Source: an uncultured Eubacteriales bacterium (GTDB taxonomy: Bacteria; Bacillota; Clostridia; Christensenellales; Borkfalkiaceae). Taken from it: DNA of 64,000 nt. Below, piece by piece: positions 24,957 to 34,481 of the stretch. The DNA lies in the NCBI GenBank assembly GCA_905209085.1, contig CAJLRM010000001.1:641069-705068 (forward strand). The letters run 5' to 3'. The notes below the pieces were generated by a model. The model was not told the DNA's origin. It saw only the letters and a program-made list of their open reading frames with translations, and did no database searches. How positions within the stretch are numbered: position 1 is the stretch's first letter; every line of letters begins with the position of its first letter. The position numbers were made by a program, and so were the translations under genes.

Positions 24957-25448
24957 ATGAAAACGTTAGAAAAAGAAATTCTCGATATTTTGTCCGAGGA
25001 TGCGCGTTTCACGCCCAAACAGATCGCAGCGATGCTGGGCGCGGAGGAATCGGAGATCAAAGCCGCCGTCCATTCGATGGAGGAGAGAGGACTCCTCGTC
25101 AAATATACGGCGATCATCAACAGCGAGCTTGCCGATCGCACACAGGTAGAGGCGCTCATCGAGGTCAAGGTGACGCCCAAAAAGGGAGAGGGCTTCGACT
25201 GGATGGCAAAACAGATTGCCGCCTACCCCGAAGTCAAAGGGGTGTACCTGATGAGCGGCGGCTATGACCTCGCCGTCTTTATCGAGGACGCGTCCCTGCA
25301 AAAGGTGGCGCGGTTCGTTTCGGAGCGCATTTCCACGTTCGAAGGGGTGTTGAGCACGGCGACGCATTTTATCCTGAAAAAATACAAAATCGAGGGCGCC
25401 CTCACGGAACGCGCGGACGCGGACAACCGCCTGTCCGTCCACCCGTAA
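24957..25448 (+). CDS. AsnC/Lrp-family regulator
   Basis: The 163-residue protein has an N-terminal winged HTH (LEKEILDILSEDARFTPKQIAAMLGAEESEIKAAVHSMEERGLLVKYTAIIN) and a C-terminal RAM ligand domain (ALIEVKVTP, YLMSGGYDLAVFIE, VLSTATHFILKKYK). Such proteins bind amino acids and form octamers. The aminotransferase gene begins 13 bases downstream, so regulation of, or by, that enzyme's amino acid is likely. SD AAGGAGG. Confidence 0.93.
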   Translation: MKTLEKEILDILSEDARFTPKQIAAMLGAEESEIKAAVHSMEERGLLVKYTAIINSELADRTQVEALIEVKVTPKKGEGFDWMAKQIAAYPEVKGVYLMSGGYDLAVFIEDASLQKVARFVSERISTFEGVLSTATHFILKKYKIEGALTERADADNRLSVHP

Positions 25449-25461
25449 GAGGAGTTTTGCC

Positions 25462-26631
25462 ATGCGCGATTTTGTCAACCGCAAATCAAAACTTTTACAG
25501 CCGAGCGGCATCCGCAAATTTTTCGACATCGTGCGCGAAACGGAAGGCGCGATTTCTCTCGGCGTGGGGGAGCCTGACTTCGTCACGCCCTGGCCCATCC
25601 GTTCGGCGGCGATCGCCTCCTTGCAGCGCGGCTATACGCAGTACACTGCCAACCGCGGCATGAGGCCCCTCTTGGAGCTGATCGCCCGTTACTTAGAAGC
25701 CCGTTTTTCCCTGTCGTTCGATCCCGCGCACATTCTCGTCACAGTCGGCGCCAGCGAAGCCATCGATCTCACGTTGCGCGCCTGCGTGGAGCCGGGCGAC
25801 GAAGTTCTCCTGCCCGACCCCTCTTACGTTTCCTACGCGCCCTGCGTGGCGTTGTCCGACGGCGTGCCCGTGAAAGTGGAATGCAGGGAAGAGGACGGAT
25901 TTCGCCTGACGCCGCAGCGCTTGGAAGCGGCGATCACCGATAAGACGAAGGCGATCATCCTCACCTATCCCAACAATCCGACGGGCGCCGTCATGGAAGA
26001 AACGGCGCTGAAACAAATCGCGGAAATCATCGAAAAGCACGATCTTCTCGTCATCTCCGACGAGATCTACGCGGAGCTTACCTACGGCGGCAGACACACC
26101 TCCCTCGCGTCGCTTCCCGGCATGAAAAAGCGCACGGCATATATCGGCGGTTTTTCCAAGGCGTTCGCCATGACGGGCTGGCGGCTGGGCTTTGTCTGCG
26201 CTCCGCCCGAGGTGGACGACGCCGTTTTCAAAATTCATCAGTATTCCATTCTCTGCGCGCCGATCATGGCGCAATACGCCGCCGTGGAAGCGTTGAAAGA
26301 CGGTTTTTCGGATAACTTTTCCGCCGTGGAAGAGATGCGCGACTCCTACGACAGGCGCCGCCGTTTCGTCCTGCAATCCTTAAAAGACACGGGCTTGCCC
26401 TGCGTGGAGCCCAAAGGCGCCTTCTATGCCTTTCCGTCCGTGGCGCCGAGCGGCTTAAACGGCGAGGACTTTGCGGAAAAGCTTTTGAAAGAGCAGAAAG
26501 TGGCGCTCGTACCCGGCAGCGCGTTCGGGGATTTCGGCGCCCGCAACGTCCGCCTTTCCTACGCCACGGGAATGAGCGCCCTTTCCGAAGCCTTTGAACG
26601 AATTTCGAATTTTATGAATAGTATAAAATAA
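25462..26631 (+). CDS. Class I/II PLP aminotransferase
   Basis: The 389-residue fold-type I enzyme shows VTVGASEAIDLTLRA, LTYPNNPTGAVM (substrate/PLP asparagine), VISDEIYAEL, the PLP lysine in GGFSKAFAMTGWRLG and the carboxylate-binding arginine in NVRLSYA. It belongs to the Bacillus PatA/AspB-like group that transfers amino groups among aspartate, aromatic or branched amino acids; the exact substrate cannot be read from sequence. It is probably co-transcribed with the AsnC-type regulator. SD AGAGGAG. Confidence 0.93.
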   Translation: MRDFVNRKSKLLQPSGIRKFFDIVRETEGAISLGVGEPDFVTPWPIRSAAIASLQRGYTQYTANRGMRPLLELIARYLEARFSLSFDPAHILVTVGASEAIDLTLRACVEPGDEVLLPDPSYVSYAPCVALSDGVPVKVECREEDGFRLTPQRLEAAITDKTKAIILTYPNNPTGAVMEETALKQIAEIIEKHDLLVISDEIYAELTYGGRHTSLASLPGMKKRTAYIGGFSKAFAMTGWRLGFVCAPPEVDDAVFKIHQYSILCAPIMAQYAAVEALKDGFSDNFSAVEEMRDSYDRRRRFVLQSLKDTGLPCVEPKGAFYAFPSVAPSGLNGEDFAEKLLKEQKVALVPGSAFGDFGARNVRLSYATGMSALSEAFERISNFMNSIK

Positions 26632-26821
26632 ATATGCGTTTTTTTATATTTAAAATCGACCATGTATGCGATCTGATTTTATTATTTTAATATTTATGCG
26701 TATTTCAAATCGACAAACGAAAGGGCGAAGCATCGGGAGAAAACCGGGGTATAAAACGAAGAAAAAAGCGGGTTTTCGTCACAAATCTTTTGTTTTTTAC
26801 AGGATAAGCGCGGCATTTTCA

Positions 26822-26850
26822 TTGACAAACGCGCGAAAATACAGTATAAT
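26822..26850 (+). promoter_or_regulatory. greA promoter
   Basis: Perfect TTGACA (26822-26827) and TATAAT (26845-26850) with 17-base spacing, 165 bases before greA. Confidence 0.92.
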
Positions 26851-26869
26851 GAGAACAACAGAAAAAATG

Positions 26870-26908
26870 CCGTGGCTTCCGTAAGCGAGAAGTCACGGTT
26901 GTATTTTT
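26870..26908 (+). terminator. Terminator-like hairpin in the greA leader
   Basis: Arms CCGTGGCTT (26870-26878) and AAGTCACGG (26890-26898), then TTGTATTTTT. It lies 20 bases after the transcription start and before the gene, so it may attenuate greA or release a short RNA. Confidence 0.7.
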
Positions 26909-27015
26909 AACGTTCCGTAGGGCGAACGGGTTTTGGTATGGAAAAAATCCGTTTTTATCGCCCGCGGCGGCAGGGAGGCCGCGGCGGAACGGCACCATAA
27001 ACGGAGGTATTTGTT

Positions 27016-27483
27016 ATGGCAGATCAATTTTTTATGACACAAAAGGGATATGACGAGGCGGTGGAAAGACTGAAATTTTTGCAGACCACCAAACGGCAGG
27101 AAATCATCGAGCGCATCGCGGAAGCGCGCAGCCACGGCGACCTTTCGGAAAACGCCGAATACGACGCCGCCCGCAACGAGCAGTCCGCCAACGAGGGAGA
27201 GATCGTCGAGCTGGATTATAAGATCAAGAACGCGAAAATTATCGAAGAAAACGACGATACTTCTTTCGTTCATATCGGCTCCAAAGTCAAAGTGTACGAC
27301 GCGGATTTAGAGGAATACGAAACGTATGAAATCACGGGCACCACGGAATCGGACGCGATGAACAATAAAATTTCCAACGAATCCCCCGTCGGCGGCGCGC
27401 TCCTCAAACACAAAGTCGGGGACGAAGTCGTCATCAACGCACCCGACGGGAGCTATAAACTCAAAGTCGTGGAAATTTCCTGA
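27016..27483 (+). CDS. greA: Transcription elongation factor GreA
   Basis: The 155-residue protein has the GreA coiled coil (about 8-75: GYDEAVERLKFLQTTKRQEIIERIAEARSHGDLSENAEYDAARNEQ) with the acidic tip D-x(3)-E residues that rescue stalled RNA polymerase. The C-terminal FKBP-like domain follows (VKVYDADLEEYETYEITG, ISNESPVGGALLKHKVGDEV). Length is standard. SD CGGAGG. The 165-base leader carries a terminator-like hairpin, as known for greA leaders elsewhere. Confidence 0.96.
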   Translation: MADQFFMTQKGYDEAVERLKFLQTTKRQEIIERIAEARSHGDLSENAEYDAARNEQSANEGEIVELDYKIKNAKIIEENDDTSFVHIGSKVKVYDADLEEYETYEITGTTESDAMNNKISNESPVGGALLKHKVGDEVVINAPDGSYKLKVVEIS

Positions 27484-28306
27484 TCGCTATTCCACCCTTA
27501 CCATAGGGGCGGGCAGTCAGGGCGGGCGGCTTTTTCCCTCGCGGCGACCAAGGATTTTCAATCCTTTTCTTGTCGGTCATAAACGGATCCGTTTCAGGAG
27601 GCAAAGGAGCGACGGGCATCTTCGGGCGTTGTAAAAACATCGTTGTAAAAACATCTCGGACGCGCCGCAAGGACATACGGCGCGAGGGACTTCCTTAAAA
27701 TTCCGCGCCATAAACTTCCTTTGCAAACAATAAAAATATACGGCGAGTTTTTTCACGGTTCGCCGCAAAAAATCCTTTACGCGCAGGGAAAATCGTGACG
27801 AACGCCTTTTTAAAGCGCCTTTCCCCCTTTCGCAAAAAAATGTCGGGCGTCTTTATGGTCGGGAATACAAACGTCTTTGTGAAACGGTAAAGACACGGAA
27901 AACGCCCTTCGAGGCGTTTCGGCCATCCTCTTTTGCGAGAGGGAAAAACGGGACGAGCGTTTTTTAGAGTACGCCGCAAAACTATCTTTCGTGTAAGTCA
28001 GGCGCATAGGAGCCGCGGCGGCTTTACAAAAACAATTTTGACAGACTTTGTCCGCTCCGCTTGAAAAAACGAATTTCTCGGGAATTTTAAAAGGTCCGTT
28101 TTTGAGTCCCCCGTCTTGCCGCCAACAACTTTTCGAAGGCGCCCGCTCCCCTTAAAAAATTCGGAAACGCTTTGAAAATTGCGATACGCGCAAAAAGGTT
28201 TTCGATTGTTCCTAAATTGCTCTTACATTGTTCTTACAATAAGCCTGTTTTATAGATATAAGAAAAACTTATTATTCATACATTACTTTTGGAAGGATTC
28301 ATCATT
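27484..28306. other. Gap with degenerate repeats, no gene recognised
   Basis: No frame here has both an SD and protein-like sequence. A 13-base unit GTTGTAAAAACATC is repeated in tandem at 27627-27655. Two diverged segments of roughly 100 bases (about 27740-27830 and 27930-28010) share CGCCGCAAAA and AGGGAAAA-CG-GACGA-CG tracts, suggesting an old duplication. Confidence 0.45.
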
Positions 28307-29824
28307 ATGGAAGAAAAGAAAATCTCTCAGCCGGCAGTCCCGTCCGAAAACGAGGAGGAAGCGCTCATCGAGCAAGCAAAGATCCGCCGCGAAAAGCTGC
28401 AAAAATTGCAGGCGGAGGGCAAGAACCCCTATGAAAAAGTCAAATACGAAGTGAACGCGGACTCGGAGGGCATCAAGAAGAATTTTGAAGCGTACGAAGG
28501 AAAAACGGTGTCCCTGGCGGGCAGAATGATGTCCCGCCGCATCATGGGCAAGGCCTCCTTTTCGCATATTTTTGACAAGAGCGGCTCCATTCAGATTTAC
28601 GTCACCCGCCAGGATATCGGCGAGGAGAACTATCTGTCCTATAAAAAAGACTATGACATCGGCGACATCGTGGGCTTTAAGGGCTTTGTTTTCAAGACGC
28701 AGACGGGCGAAATCACCGTTCACGTCACAGAGCTTACCATGCTCTCCAAGGCGCTCCTGCCCTTGCCCGAAAAATACAACGGACTGCAAAATCAGGACAT
28801 GAAATATCGCCTGCGCCATCTCGACCTCATCATGAACAGAGAGGTGAAAGACACGTTTGTGGCGCGCTCGAAGATTCTCAAAGAGATCCGCGCTTATCTC
28901 GACGGCAGGGGGTACCTCGAAGTGGATACGCCCGTGCTTTTGACGCTGGAAATCGGCGCGGACGCCCGCCCGTTCAAGACCCACCACAACGCGCTGGACA
29001 TCGATATGTATATGCGCATCGAAACGGAGCTCTATTTAAAGCGCCTGATCGTCGGCGGCATGGACAGAGTATACGAAGTGGGCAGGATTTTCCGCAACGA
29101 GGGCATGGACGCCTTCCATAATCCCGAATTTACTTCCATCGAAATGTATCAGGCGTACACCGATTATTTCGGCATGATGGATCTCATCGAGGATCTCTAT
29201 AAAACGGTCACGCAAAAGGTCTGCGGCACGCTGGACATCACCTATCAGGGCACGCCGATCCACATGGGCGCATGGACGCGCATGACGATGGCGGAATCGG
29301 TGAAAAAATACGCGGGCGTGGATTATAACGATTGGTCTACGGACGAAGAGGCGCGCGCGGCGGCGAAAGATAAGGGCGTGGAGCTTTCCCACGGCGACGC
29401 TTCGACGAAAGGGCACGTCCTCCTCGACTTTTTCGACGCCTTCGTCGAGGACAAGCTGGTGCAGCCCACCGTCATTTACGACTATCCCGTGGAAAATTCC
29501 CCGCTCGCCAAGCGCAAGGCTTCCGATCCCGCTTTCACCGAACGCTTCGAGTATTTCATCTGCGGACACGAATACGGAAACGCCTTCTCGGAACTCAACG
29601 ATCCCATCGATCAAAAACAGCGTATGCTCTCGCAGGTGCAGGCGAAACGCGCGGCGGGAAATACGGACGCGCAGGTGGACGAGGATTTCCTAAACGCCCT
29701 CGAATACGGGCTTCCCCCCACGGGCGGCCTGGGCATGGGTCTGGACAGATTCGTCATGCTCCTCACCGACAGTTCCACGATCCGCGACGTCATTCTCTTC
29801 CCCACCATGAAGCCGAAAAAATAA
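28307..29824 (+). CDS. lysS: Lysine--tRNA ligase, class II
   Basis: The 505-residue enzyme starts at ATG 28307 behind GGAAGGA. The N-terminal OB-fold anticodon domain (about 55-150, with ISLAGRMMSRR-type motif VSLAGRMMSRRIMGK) precedes the catalytic core. Motif 2 is FRNEGMDAFHNPEFTSIEMYQAY and motif 3 is GLGMGLDRFVMLLT. EYFICGHEYGNAFSELNDP lines the lysine pocket. Full length and complete. No T-box is visible in the 300 bases upstream. Confidence 0.97.
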   Translation: MEEKKISQPAVPSENEEEALIEQAKIRREKLQKLQAEGKNPYEKVKYEVNADSEGIKKNFEAYEGKTVSLAGRMMSRRIMGKASFSHIFDKSGSIQIYVTRQDIGEENYLSYKKDYDIGDIVGFKGFVFKTQTGEITVHVTELTMLSKALLPLPEKYNGLQNQDMKYRLRHLDLIMNREVKDTFVARSKILKEIRAYLDGRGYLEVDTPVLLTLEIGADARPFKTHHNALDIDMYMRIETELYLKRLIVGGMDRVYEVGRIFRNEGMDAFHNPEFTSIEMYQAYTDYFGMMDLIEDLYKTVTQKVCGTLDITYQGTPIHMGAWTRMTMAESVKKYAGVDYNDWSTDEEARAAAKDKGVELSHGDASTKGHVLLDFFDAFVEDKLVQPTVIYDYPVENSPLAKRKASDPAFTERFEYFICGHEYGNAFSELNDPIDQKQRMLSQVQAKRAAGNTDAQVDEDFLNALEYGLPPTGGLGMGLDRFVMLLTDSSTIRDVILFPTMKPKK

Positions 29825-30135
29825 TCTCTCCTTTCGTTTGATTTTCCCGTTTTCTTTCCTTTGGAGAAAAAACAAATATAGATTTATTCCCAATATTTAG
29901 CAAAAATCAAACAGACAGGTAAGAGATAATTGTGTTTTTATTACATTTATTCACATAGTATTCAAACGGAAGGAATGCAGAGTTTAGCGCCTTTACACAA
30001 AACGGACATTAAGCGGACACAAAGCTTTTATAAAATGGAAGAAGCGAATAAAACGTTCGCCTTTTCGCGGGGGAGCGAGAGTTTAAAAGCCCGTTAAACA
30101 CAAGATCGGCGGCAGAGCCGAAACAAAGGATGTCT

Positions 30136-31131
30136 ATGGATGCGAAAATCACAAAAAAGCGCCTGAATATCTTTTTATCCTATGATTGGATAAAGATTCT
30201 TCTCGCGGCGGTTGCCGCCATATTGGTGTGGAGTCTTATCTTCACCACGGCGGCGACGCGCGTCACGCAGGCGCAGAACTTCACCATTTTCAATTACACG
30301 GGAACGAAGGGCACTTCGCGCTTCAATTCGTACTCAACTCTCCTGCGCGAAAAGAACGTCTTTTCCTACGACATTTTGGAAATTTCGAGTACGGACATCA
30401 CGACGGGCGAGCAGTACAGCGAAACGCTGTTGCAGACGCGCGTGTCGACGGGCGAGGGCGACGCGCTGTTCGCGGCGAATATCAACGAGGGCGTGACGAC
30501 GAAATATAAGGACGACCAAGGAAACGAGTTTGCGCCCACCTATCTCGAACAATTCCTTTACGGCTATCACACTGCCGCGGCGACGTTCGGCGAGGGCGGC
30601 TATCTCGACCAGATGGCGGATTATCTGAACGGCTATTATCAGGGCGACTATAAAACGCATACGATAGATGAACAAAAAGTGGAAACGGATTTCCGCGTCC
30701 GCATCAAGCGCCTCAACGACAAACGTTTTAAAAAGGAGTCGCAGATCCGCGAGGGACTCAAACAGGAAATACAGCGCATCGAAAGCTATAAAACGTCGCT
30801 CACGTCTTTCCTTTCCTATCTCGAAAAAGGGTACGTCGCCTTGCAGGAAACGACGCTGTATTTGCAGGATTTAAACGGCAAGCCCCTCACCAGGACGGAT
30901 TATTACAGCATCAATCTTTGCCCGAATGAAAAAATGGAAGATCTGAAAAAAGACGTTTGCTACTATAAGACAATCACGGACGAAGACGGAGAGAAAAAAA
31001 TTGCTTCGGCGGAAAATGTGTGTTTGGTGCTGATGGATCTCGCGGAGGAAAAATATTCGTACAGCCGTTTCGAAGGGCTTTCCTTTGTCAACTATCTCGT
31101 CGAAACGCACTGTTCGGACTTAAACGCATAA
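30136..31131 (+). CDS. Unrecognised membrane-anchored protein
   Basis: The protein of about 331 residues has one N-terminal membrane segment (WIKILLAAVAAILVWSLIFTTA, near 20-42) and a large external or cytosolic domain with many Tyr, Asp and Lys. A long helical stretch (about 190-255, including IREGLKQEIQRIESYKTSLTSFLSYLEKG) may be a coiled coil. No catalytic motif or known domain is recognised. SD AAAGGA fits ATG 30136; ATG 30130 is the alternative. It follows lysS by 300 bases and has its own terminator. Anchoring near the N-terminus suggests a cell-envelope role only in general terms. Confidence 0.75.
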   Translation: MDAKITKKRLNIFLSYDWIKILLAAVAAILVWSLIFTTAATRVTQAQNFTIFNYTGTKGTSRFNSYSTLLREKNVFSYDILEISSTDITTGEQYSETLLQTRVSTGEGDALFAANINEGVTTKYKDDQGNEFAPTYLEQFLYGYHTAAATFGEGGYLDQMADYLNGYYQGDYKTHTIDEQKVETDFRVRIKRLNDKRFKKESQIREGLKQEIQRIESYKTSLTSFLSYLEKGYVALQETTLYLQDLNGKPLTRTDYYSINLCPNEKMEDLKKDVCYYKTITDEDGEKKIASAENVCLVLMDLAEEKYSYSRFEGLSFVNYLVETHCSDLNA

Positions 31132-31141
31132 ACAACGCCAG

Positions 31142-31168
31142 AAGCCACCGTCAATCGGTGGCTTTTTA
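31142..31168 (+). terminator. Terminator after the 30.1-kb gene
   Basis: Nine-bp arms AAGCCACCG and CGGTGGCTT, then TTT. Confidence 0.9.
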
Positions 31169-31375
31169 TGAATTTTTCGACCTTTTACGTCTTTCGGACG
31201 TTTTTATCCCTTTGCGAGCCCGCGTTTTTTCCCGCTACACACGCCCTTTCTTCCTTTTTCCCTCCATCGCTTTATCGACTTTTTTGTTTTCGCCTTTCCC
31301 GATGCAAAATCGTTAGCGCCGCGATTTCTCGTTTCCGCGGCAACTCTCCGCTGAAAAGGCGCGACAGGTATCAAG

Positions 31376-32779
31376 ATGAACTGTTTTTACTGCGACAAAA
31401 AGACCTTAAAATCCTGTAAAATTTACTCGATGCTCCAAGAAAACGCAAAAAAGAAGCATCTTTCCTTTCATACGCCCGGACACAAAGCGGGCGGATGGGA
31501 CATCACGGAATTGTCCTTTTCGGACAACCTTTCCTGTCCGCACGGCGTCCTTCGGGACGCGGAACGAGAGATTGCGGACGTCTTAGGCTCCGCCGCAAGC
31601 TTTATCCTCACCGACGGCAGCACCGCGGGCATATTTTCCATGCTCAAAGCCAGCGGCGTAAAGCGGCTCGCAGTGCCCCGCCTCTCCCATAAAAGCGTAT
31701 TCAACGCCTGCCGCCTGCTCGGCGTCAAAATCGTCTTTATCGAAACTCCCATGGTCAAAAAAATCCCGTTACAGCCACCCAGGGCAGAGCTGAACGAAAA
31801 ATTGAAGCAGGCGGACGCCCTGCTGCTGACCTCCCCGGACTATTACGGCAATCTCGTAAATTTAAAGGAAGCGCGGGCGCTTTGCGAAATCGAAGGCAAA
31901 CTTTTACTCATCGACGGCGCGCACGGAGGACATCTGCATTCCGATAAGGAACACTATGCGGGCGCTTATGCGGATCTTTGGGTGGACGGGGTACATAAGA
32001 GCCTGCCCGCGCTGACGCAGGGGGCGGTCGTTTCGGCGAGGACGCCCGCTCTCGCGCGCAAGCTCAAAGAGGCGGTTGACGTCTTTCGCACCACCAGCCC
32101 CTCCTACCCGATCATGGCGTCCGTGGAATACGCCGTAAAATATCCGAGAAACGAAGCTTTGGAAGAGGCGGTTTGCAAGCTCGTCGCCGCTTATCCCGCG
32201 CAGTTTCATTTCGGAGGCGATTGGACGAAGCTGTGCGCGATATTCGGCCCTTACGCCTTTACCGCGCAAAAACGATTGGAAAAAAAGGGCGTTTACGCGG
32301 AGTTTTGCGACGGGAATATTCTTATGTTCTATCTTTCCCCCGCCACCACATTAAAGAATTTTACAAAATTAAAAAAGCAACTCCTTCCGTTGCTGTCCGC
32401 CGCTTCTATACTCTCCGACGGCGGGAGCGCCGCTTTCGGACAAGCCCCGAAAGACATACAACGCCTCGCCCGCCTTCTGCAACGGGAGGAAGCCGAGTCC
32501 GACTGCGAAGGAGAAGAAAAAGAAGACGCGGCGCAAAACGTTTTTTCTCCTCTTTCGGACGGGGAAAAAAAAGGGGAAGATTTTTCCAAAGAGCAAACGG
32601 AATGGGTTTCCTTTACGGACGCGGCGGGACGGATCGCCGCCAAAACCTGCGGACTGTTCCCTCCCTGTACGCCTTTAATCCAGGCGGGCGAACGGATCAC
32701 GGAAGAAAAAATCAGGCTTCTCAGACGGGCGGACCATTGTTTCGGGGTAGACGACGGGCGGCTCTGCGTATTCCGATAA
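31376..32779 (+). CDS. Orn/Lys/Arg decarboxylase family protein, YaaO-like
   Basis: The 467-residue PLP enzyme begins its core with LSFHTPGHKAGG, followed by LTDGSTAGIFSMLKA, LLIDGAHGGHLH and the PLP lysine in VDGVHKSLPALTQGA, all hallmarks of the major decarboxylase fold. It lacks the N-terminal wing domain of inducible decarboxylases and matches the short YaaO group. YaaO lies upstream of tmk in Bacillus too, supporting the call. A Cys-containing start (NCFYCDKKTLKSCK) precedes the core, and an acidic insert (about 375-410) is present. Start uncertain: no SD at ATG 31376; ATG 31430 is possible. Confidence 0.87.
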   Translation: MNCFYCDKKTLKSCKIYSMLQENAKKKHLSFHTPGHKAGGWDITELSFSDNLSCPHGVLRDAEREIADVLGSAASFILTDGSTAGIFSMLKASGVKRLAVPRLSHKSVFNACRLLGVKIVFIETPMVKKIPLQPPRAELNEKLKQADALLLTSPDYYGNLVNLKEARALCEIEGKLLLIDGAHGGHLHSDKEHYAGAYADLWVDGVHKSLPALTQGAVVSARTPALARKLKEAVDVFRTTSPSYPIMASVEYAVKYPRNEALEEAVCKLVAAYPAQFHFGGDWTKLCAIFGPYAFTAQKRLEKKGVYAEFCDGNILMFYLSPATTLKNFTKLKKQLLPLLSAASILSDGGSAAFGQAPKDIQRLARLLQREEAESDCEGEEKEDAAQNVFSPLSDGEKKGEDFSKEQTEWVSFTDAAGRIAAKTCGLFPPCTPLIQAGERITEEKIRLLRRADHCFGVDDGRLCVFR

Positions 32780-33296
32780 ATTTGTTTATTAAAGGACAAC
32801 GAGAGCCTTCCGTTCGGGGGCGCGGAAAATTAGAGAGCGTAAGCCGAGGCGCAACAAGGTCTTTTGGCGGGTTTTTCCCGCTTCGTCCTCGCTCGTCGGC
32901 CGCATAGGTCCCCATATTCTCTCCCCTTCTTTTCCGACGAACCTCTGTCCGTCTTTTCCATGATTTTTTTCGTCAATACGCTTTTGATATAGAAGAAACC
33001 AACAGATTATTTTTCTTCCTGTCAAGCGTAGCCGAAACATCTCATACGCTCTTTCGACAGGGTAACGGAAAAACGGCAATTAAAAAATCCTTTTGTCCAT
33101 GCTTGGAGATAGGGAACTGCGGGCGAATAAAGCCGCAAGGCGAGAATACAAACCCCTCTCGCTCTTTCCCTCTCTTTCCCGCTCTTTTCAAGCAGAGCTT
33201 TCTCTCCTGCCGTCGTTTAAAAAACGGAAAGCCGTCCGCCTTTCGCCTTCCCGCAAAGAGGCGGACAAATTGTAAAACATTTCAAAGGACATTCTC
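32780..33296. other. Gap without recognisable genes
   Basis: About 500 bases between the decarboxylase and tmk. Frames on both strands lack ribosome sites and protein-like sequence. No terminator or promoter with good hexamers was found. Confidence 0.5.
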
Positions 33297-33929
33297 ATGA
33301 ACGAAACACGCGGAAAATTCATTACCTTCGAAGGCTGCGACGGCTGCGGCAAGAGCACGCAGCTCAAACTTCTCAGCGACTATTTGTTGAAAAACGCTCT
33401 GCCGCATATTTTCACGCGCGAACCAGGCGGAGGAAAGATCTCCGAAGCCATCCGCCGCGTGCTGCTCGACGGAAAAAACAGCGAAATGACGGACGAATGT
33501 GAAGCGCTGTTGTACGCGGCGGCGCGCGTACAACACCTTGCCGACCGCGTGGCGCCCGCTTTGCAGGCGGGCAAATTGGTCATCTGCGATCGCTACGTGG
33601 ATTCTTCGCTCGCCTATCAGGCGGGCGGGCGCGGCATAGACGAAGCGTTCGTAAAAAACATCAATTCTTACGCGCTCGAACAGTATCTTCCCGACGCGAC
33701 GATCTTTATCGATCTGAGTCCCGAGGAAGCGTTTTGCCGCAAACACGGCGCGGACAAAAACGACAGACTGGAACAGGCGGGCATGGAGTTTCACCGCAGG
33801 GTATACGCCTCTTATAAAACGCTGGCGTCGGAAAATCCCGCGCGCATCGTCACGATAGACGGCAGAAACACGCCGCAGGGTATCTTTGACAATATCCTTC
33901 GGGCGCTTCGCGAACGCCGCTGCCTGTAA
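33297..33929 (+). CDS. tmk: Thymidylate kinase
   Basis: It phosphorylates dTMP to dTDP. This 210-residue kinase has the P-loop FEGCDGCGKSTQ (about 10-21), the REPGGGKISEAIR loop (DR(E)PGG-type motif), the DRYVDSSLAYQ motif and the lid region around HGADKNDRLEQAG. Length is typical. It begins the tmk-holB-ricT replication/regulation cluster conserved in Bacillota. SD AAAGGA lies ten bases upstream. Confidence 0.96.
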   Translation: MNETRGKFITFEGCDGCGKSTQLKLLSDYLLKNALPHIFTREPGGGKISEAIRRVLLDGKNSEMTDECEALLYAAARVQHLADRVAPALQAGKLVICDRYVDSSLAYQAGGRGIDEAFVKNINSYALEQYLPDATIFIDLSPEEAFCRKHGADKNDRLEQAGMEFHRRVYASYKTLASENPARIVTIDGRNTPQGIFDNILRALRERRCL

Positions 33930-34481
33930 TTTTTACCGGGATTGCCGTCGGATCGTGCGGAGTACTTCTTTACCCTTTCGACGCAAAGCGGGCGCAACGC
34001 ACGGCAAGGTCCGCCTCTCGAAGACGCCTCAAAAGCGAAATTTTTATGTCAAATCTCTTGCCGTTGTCCTTGCTTTGGTAAACACCTGAAACGTACCCGA
34101 AAAGCGCATGAGAATAAACCTTCTCCGCGCGATCTTTTCCGCAAAAACGCCCGAATTTTTCCCGCACCGAAGGAAAAGGAAGAGGAAAACAACCTATTTT
34201 AAAAACGATGGAAACGCGAATTTTCTTTTCAACTTTCCGCAACGCGGCAGGAATCTCTTTCCGGGGGAAGGTCGGCGCCGTTTGTTCCGCTTTTAAAGGC
34301 AAAGAAAAAATCTCCTTACACGCTTGCGCTTTTTGATTATTTATGATATAATAAAGACGAAAGGGTGGATTTTCGGTATAAATTGCCACAAAAGCGGGAT
34401 TTTTATGTCAAAAAGTCTTTCCTTTACGACAGTTCCGCGCGGCTCGGCGATCCGAAAAAATCCGCGCGGAGAGGTTTGGAT
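33930..34481. other. Gap between tmk and holB with a short direct repeat
   Basis: No gene recognised. A near-identical stretch of about 25 bases, CAAAAGCG(A/G)(A/G)ATTTTTATGTCAAA, occurs at about 34030 and again at about 34389. The small yaaQ and yaaR genes found here in Bacillus are absent. Confidence 0.5.
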
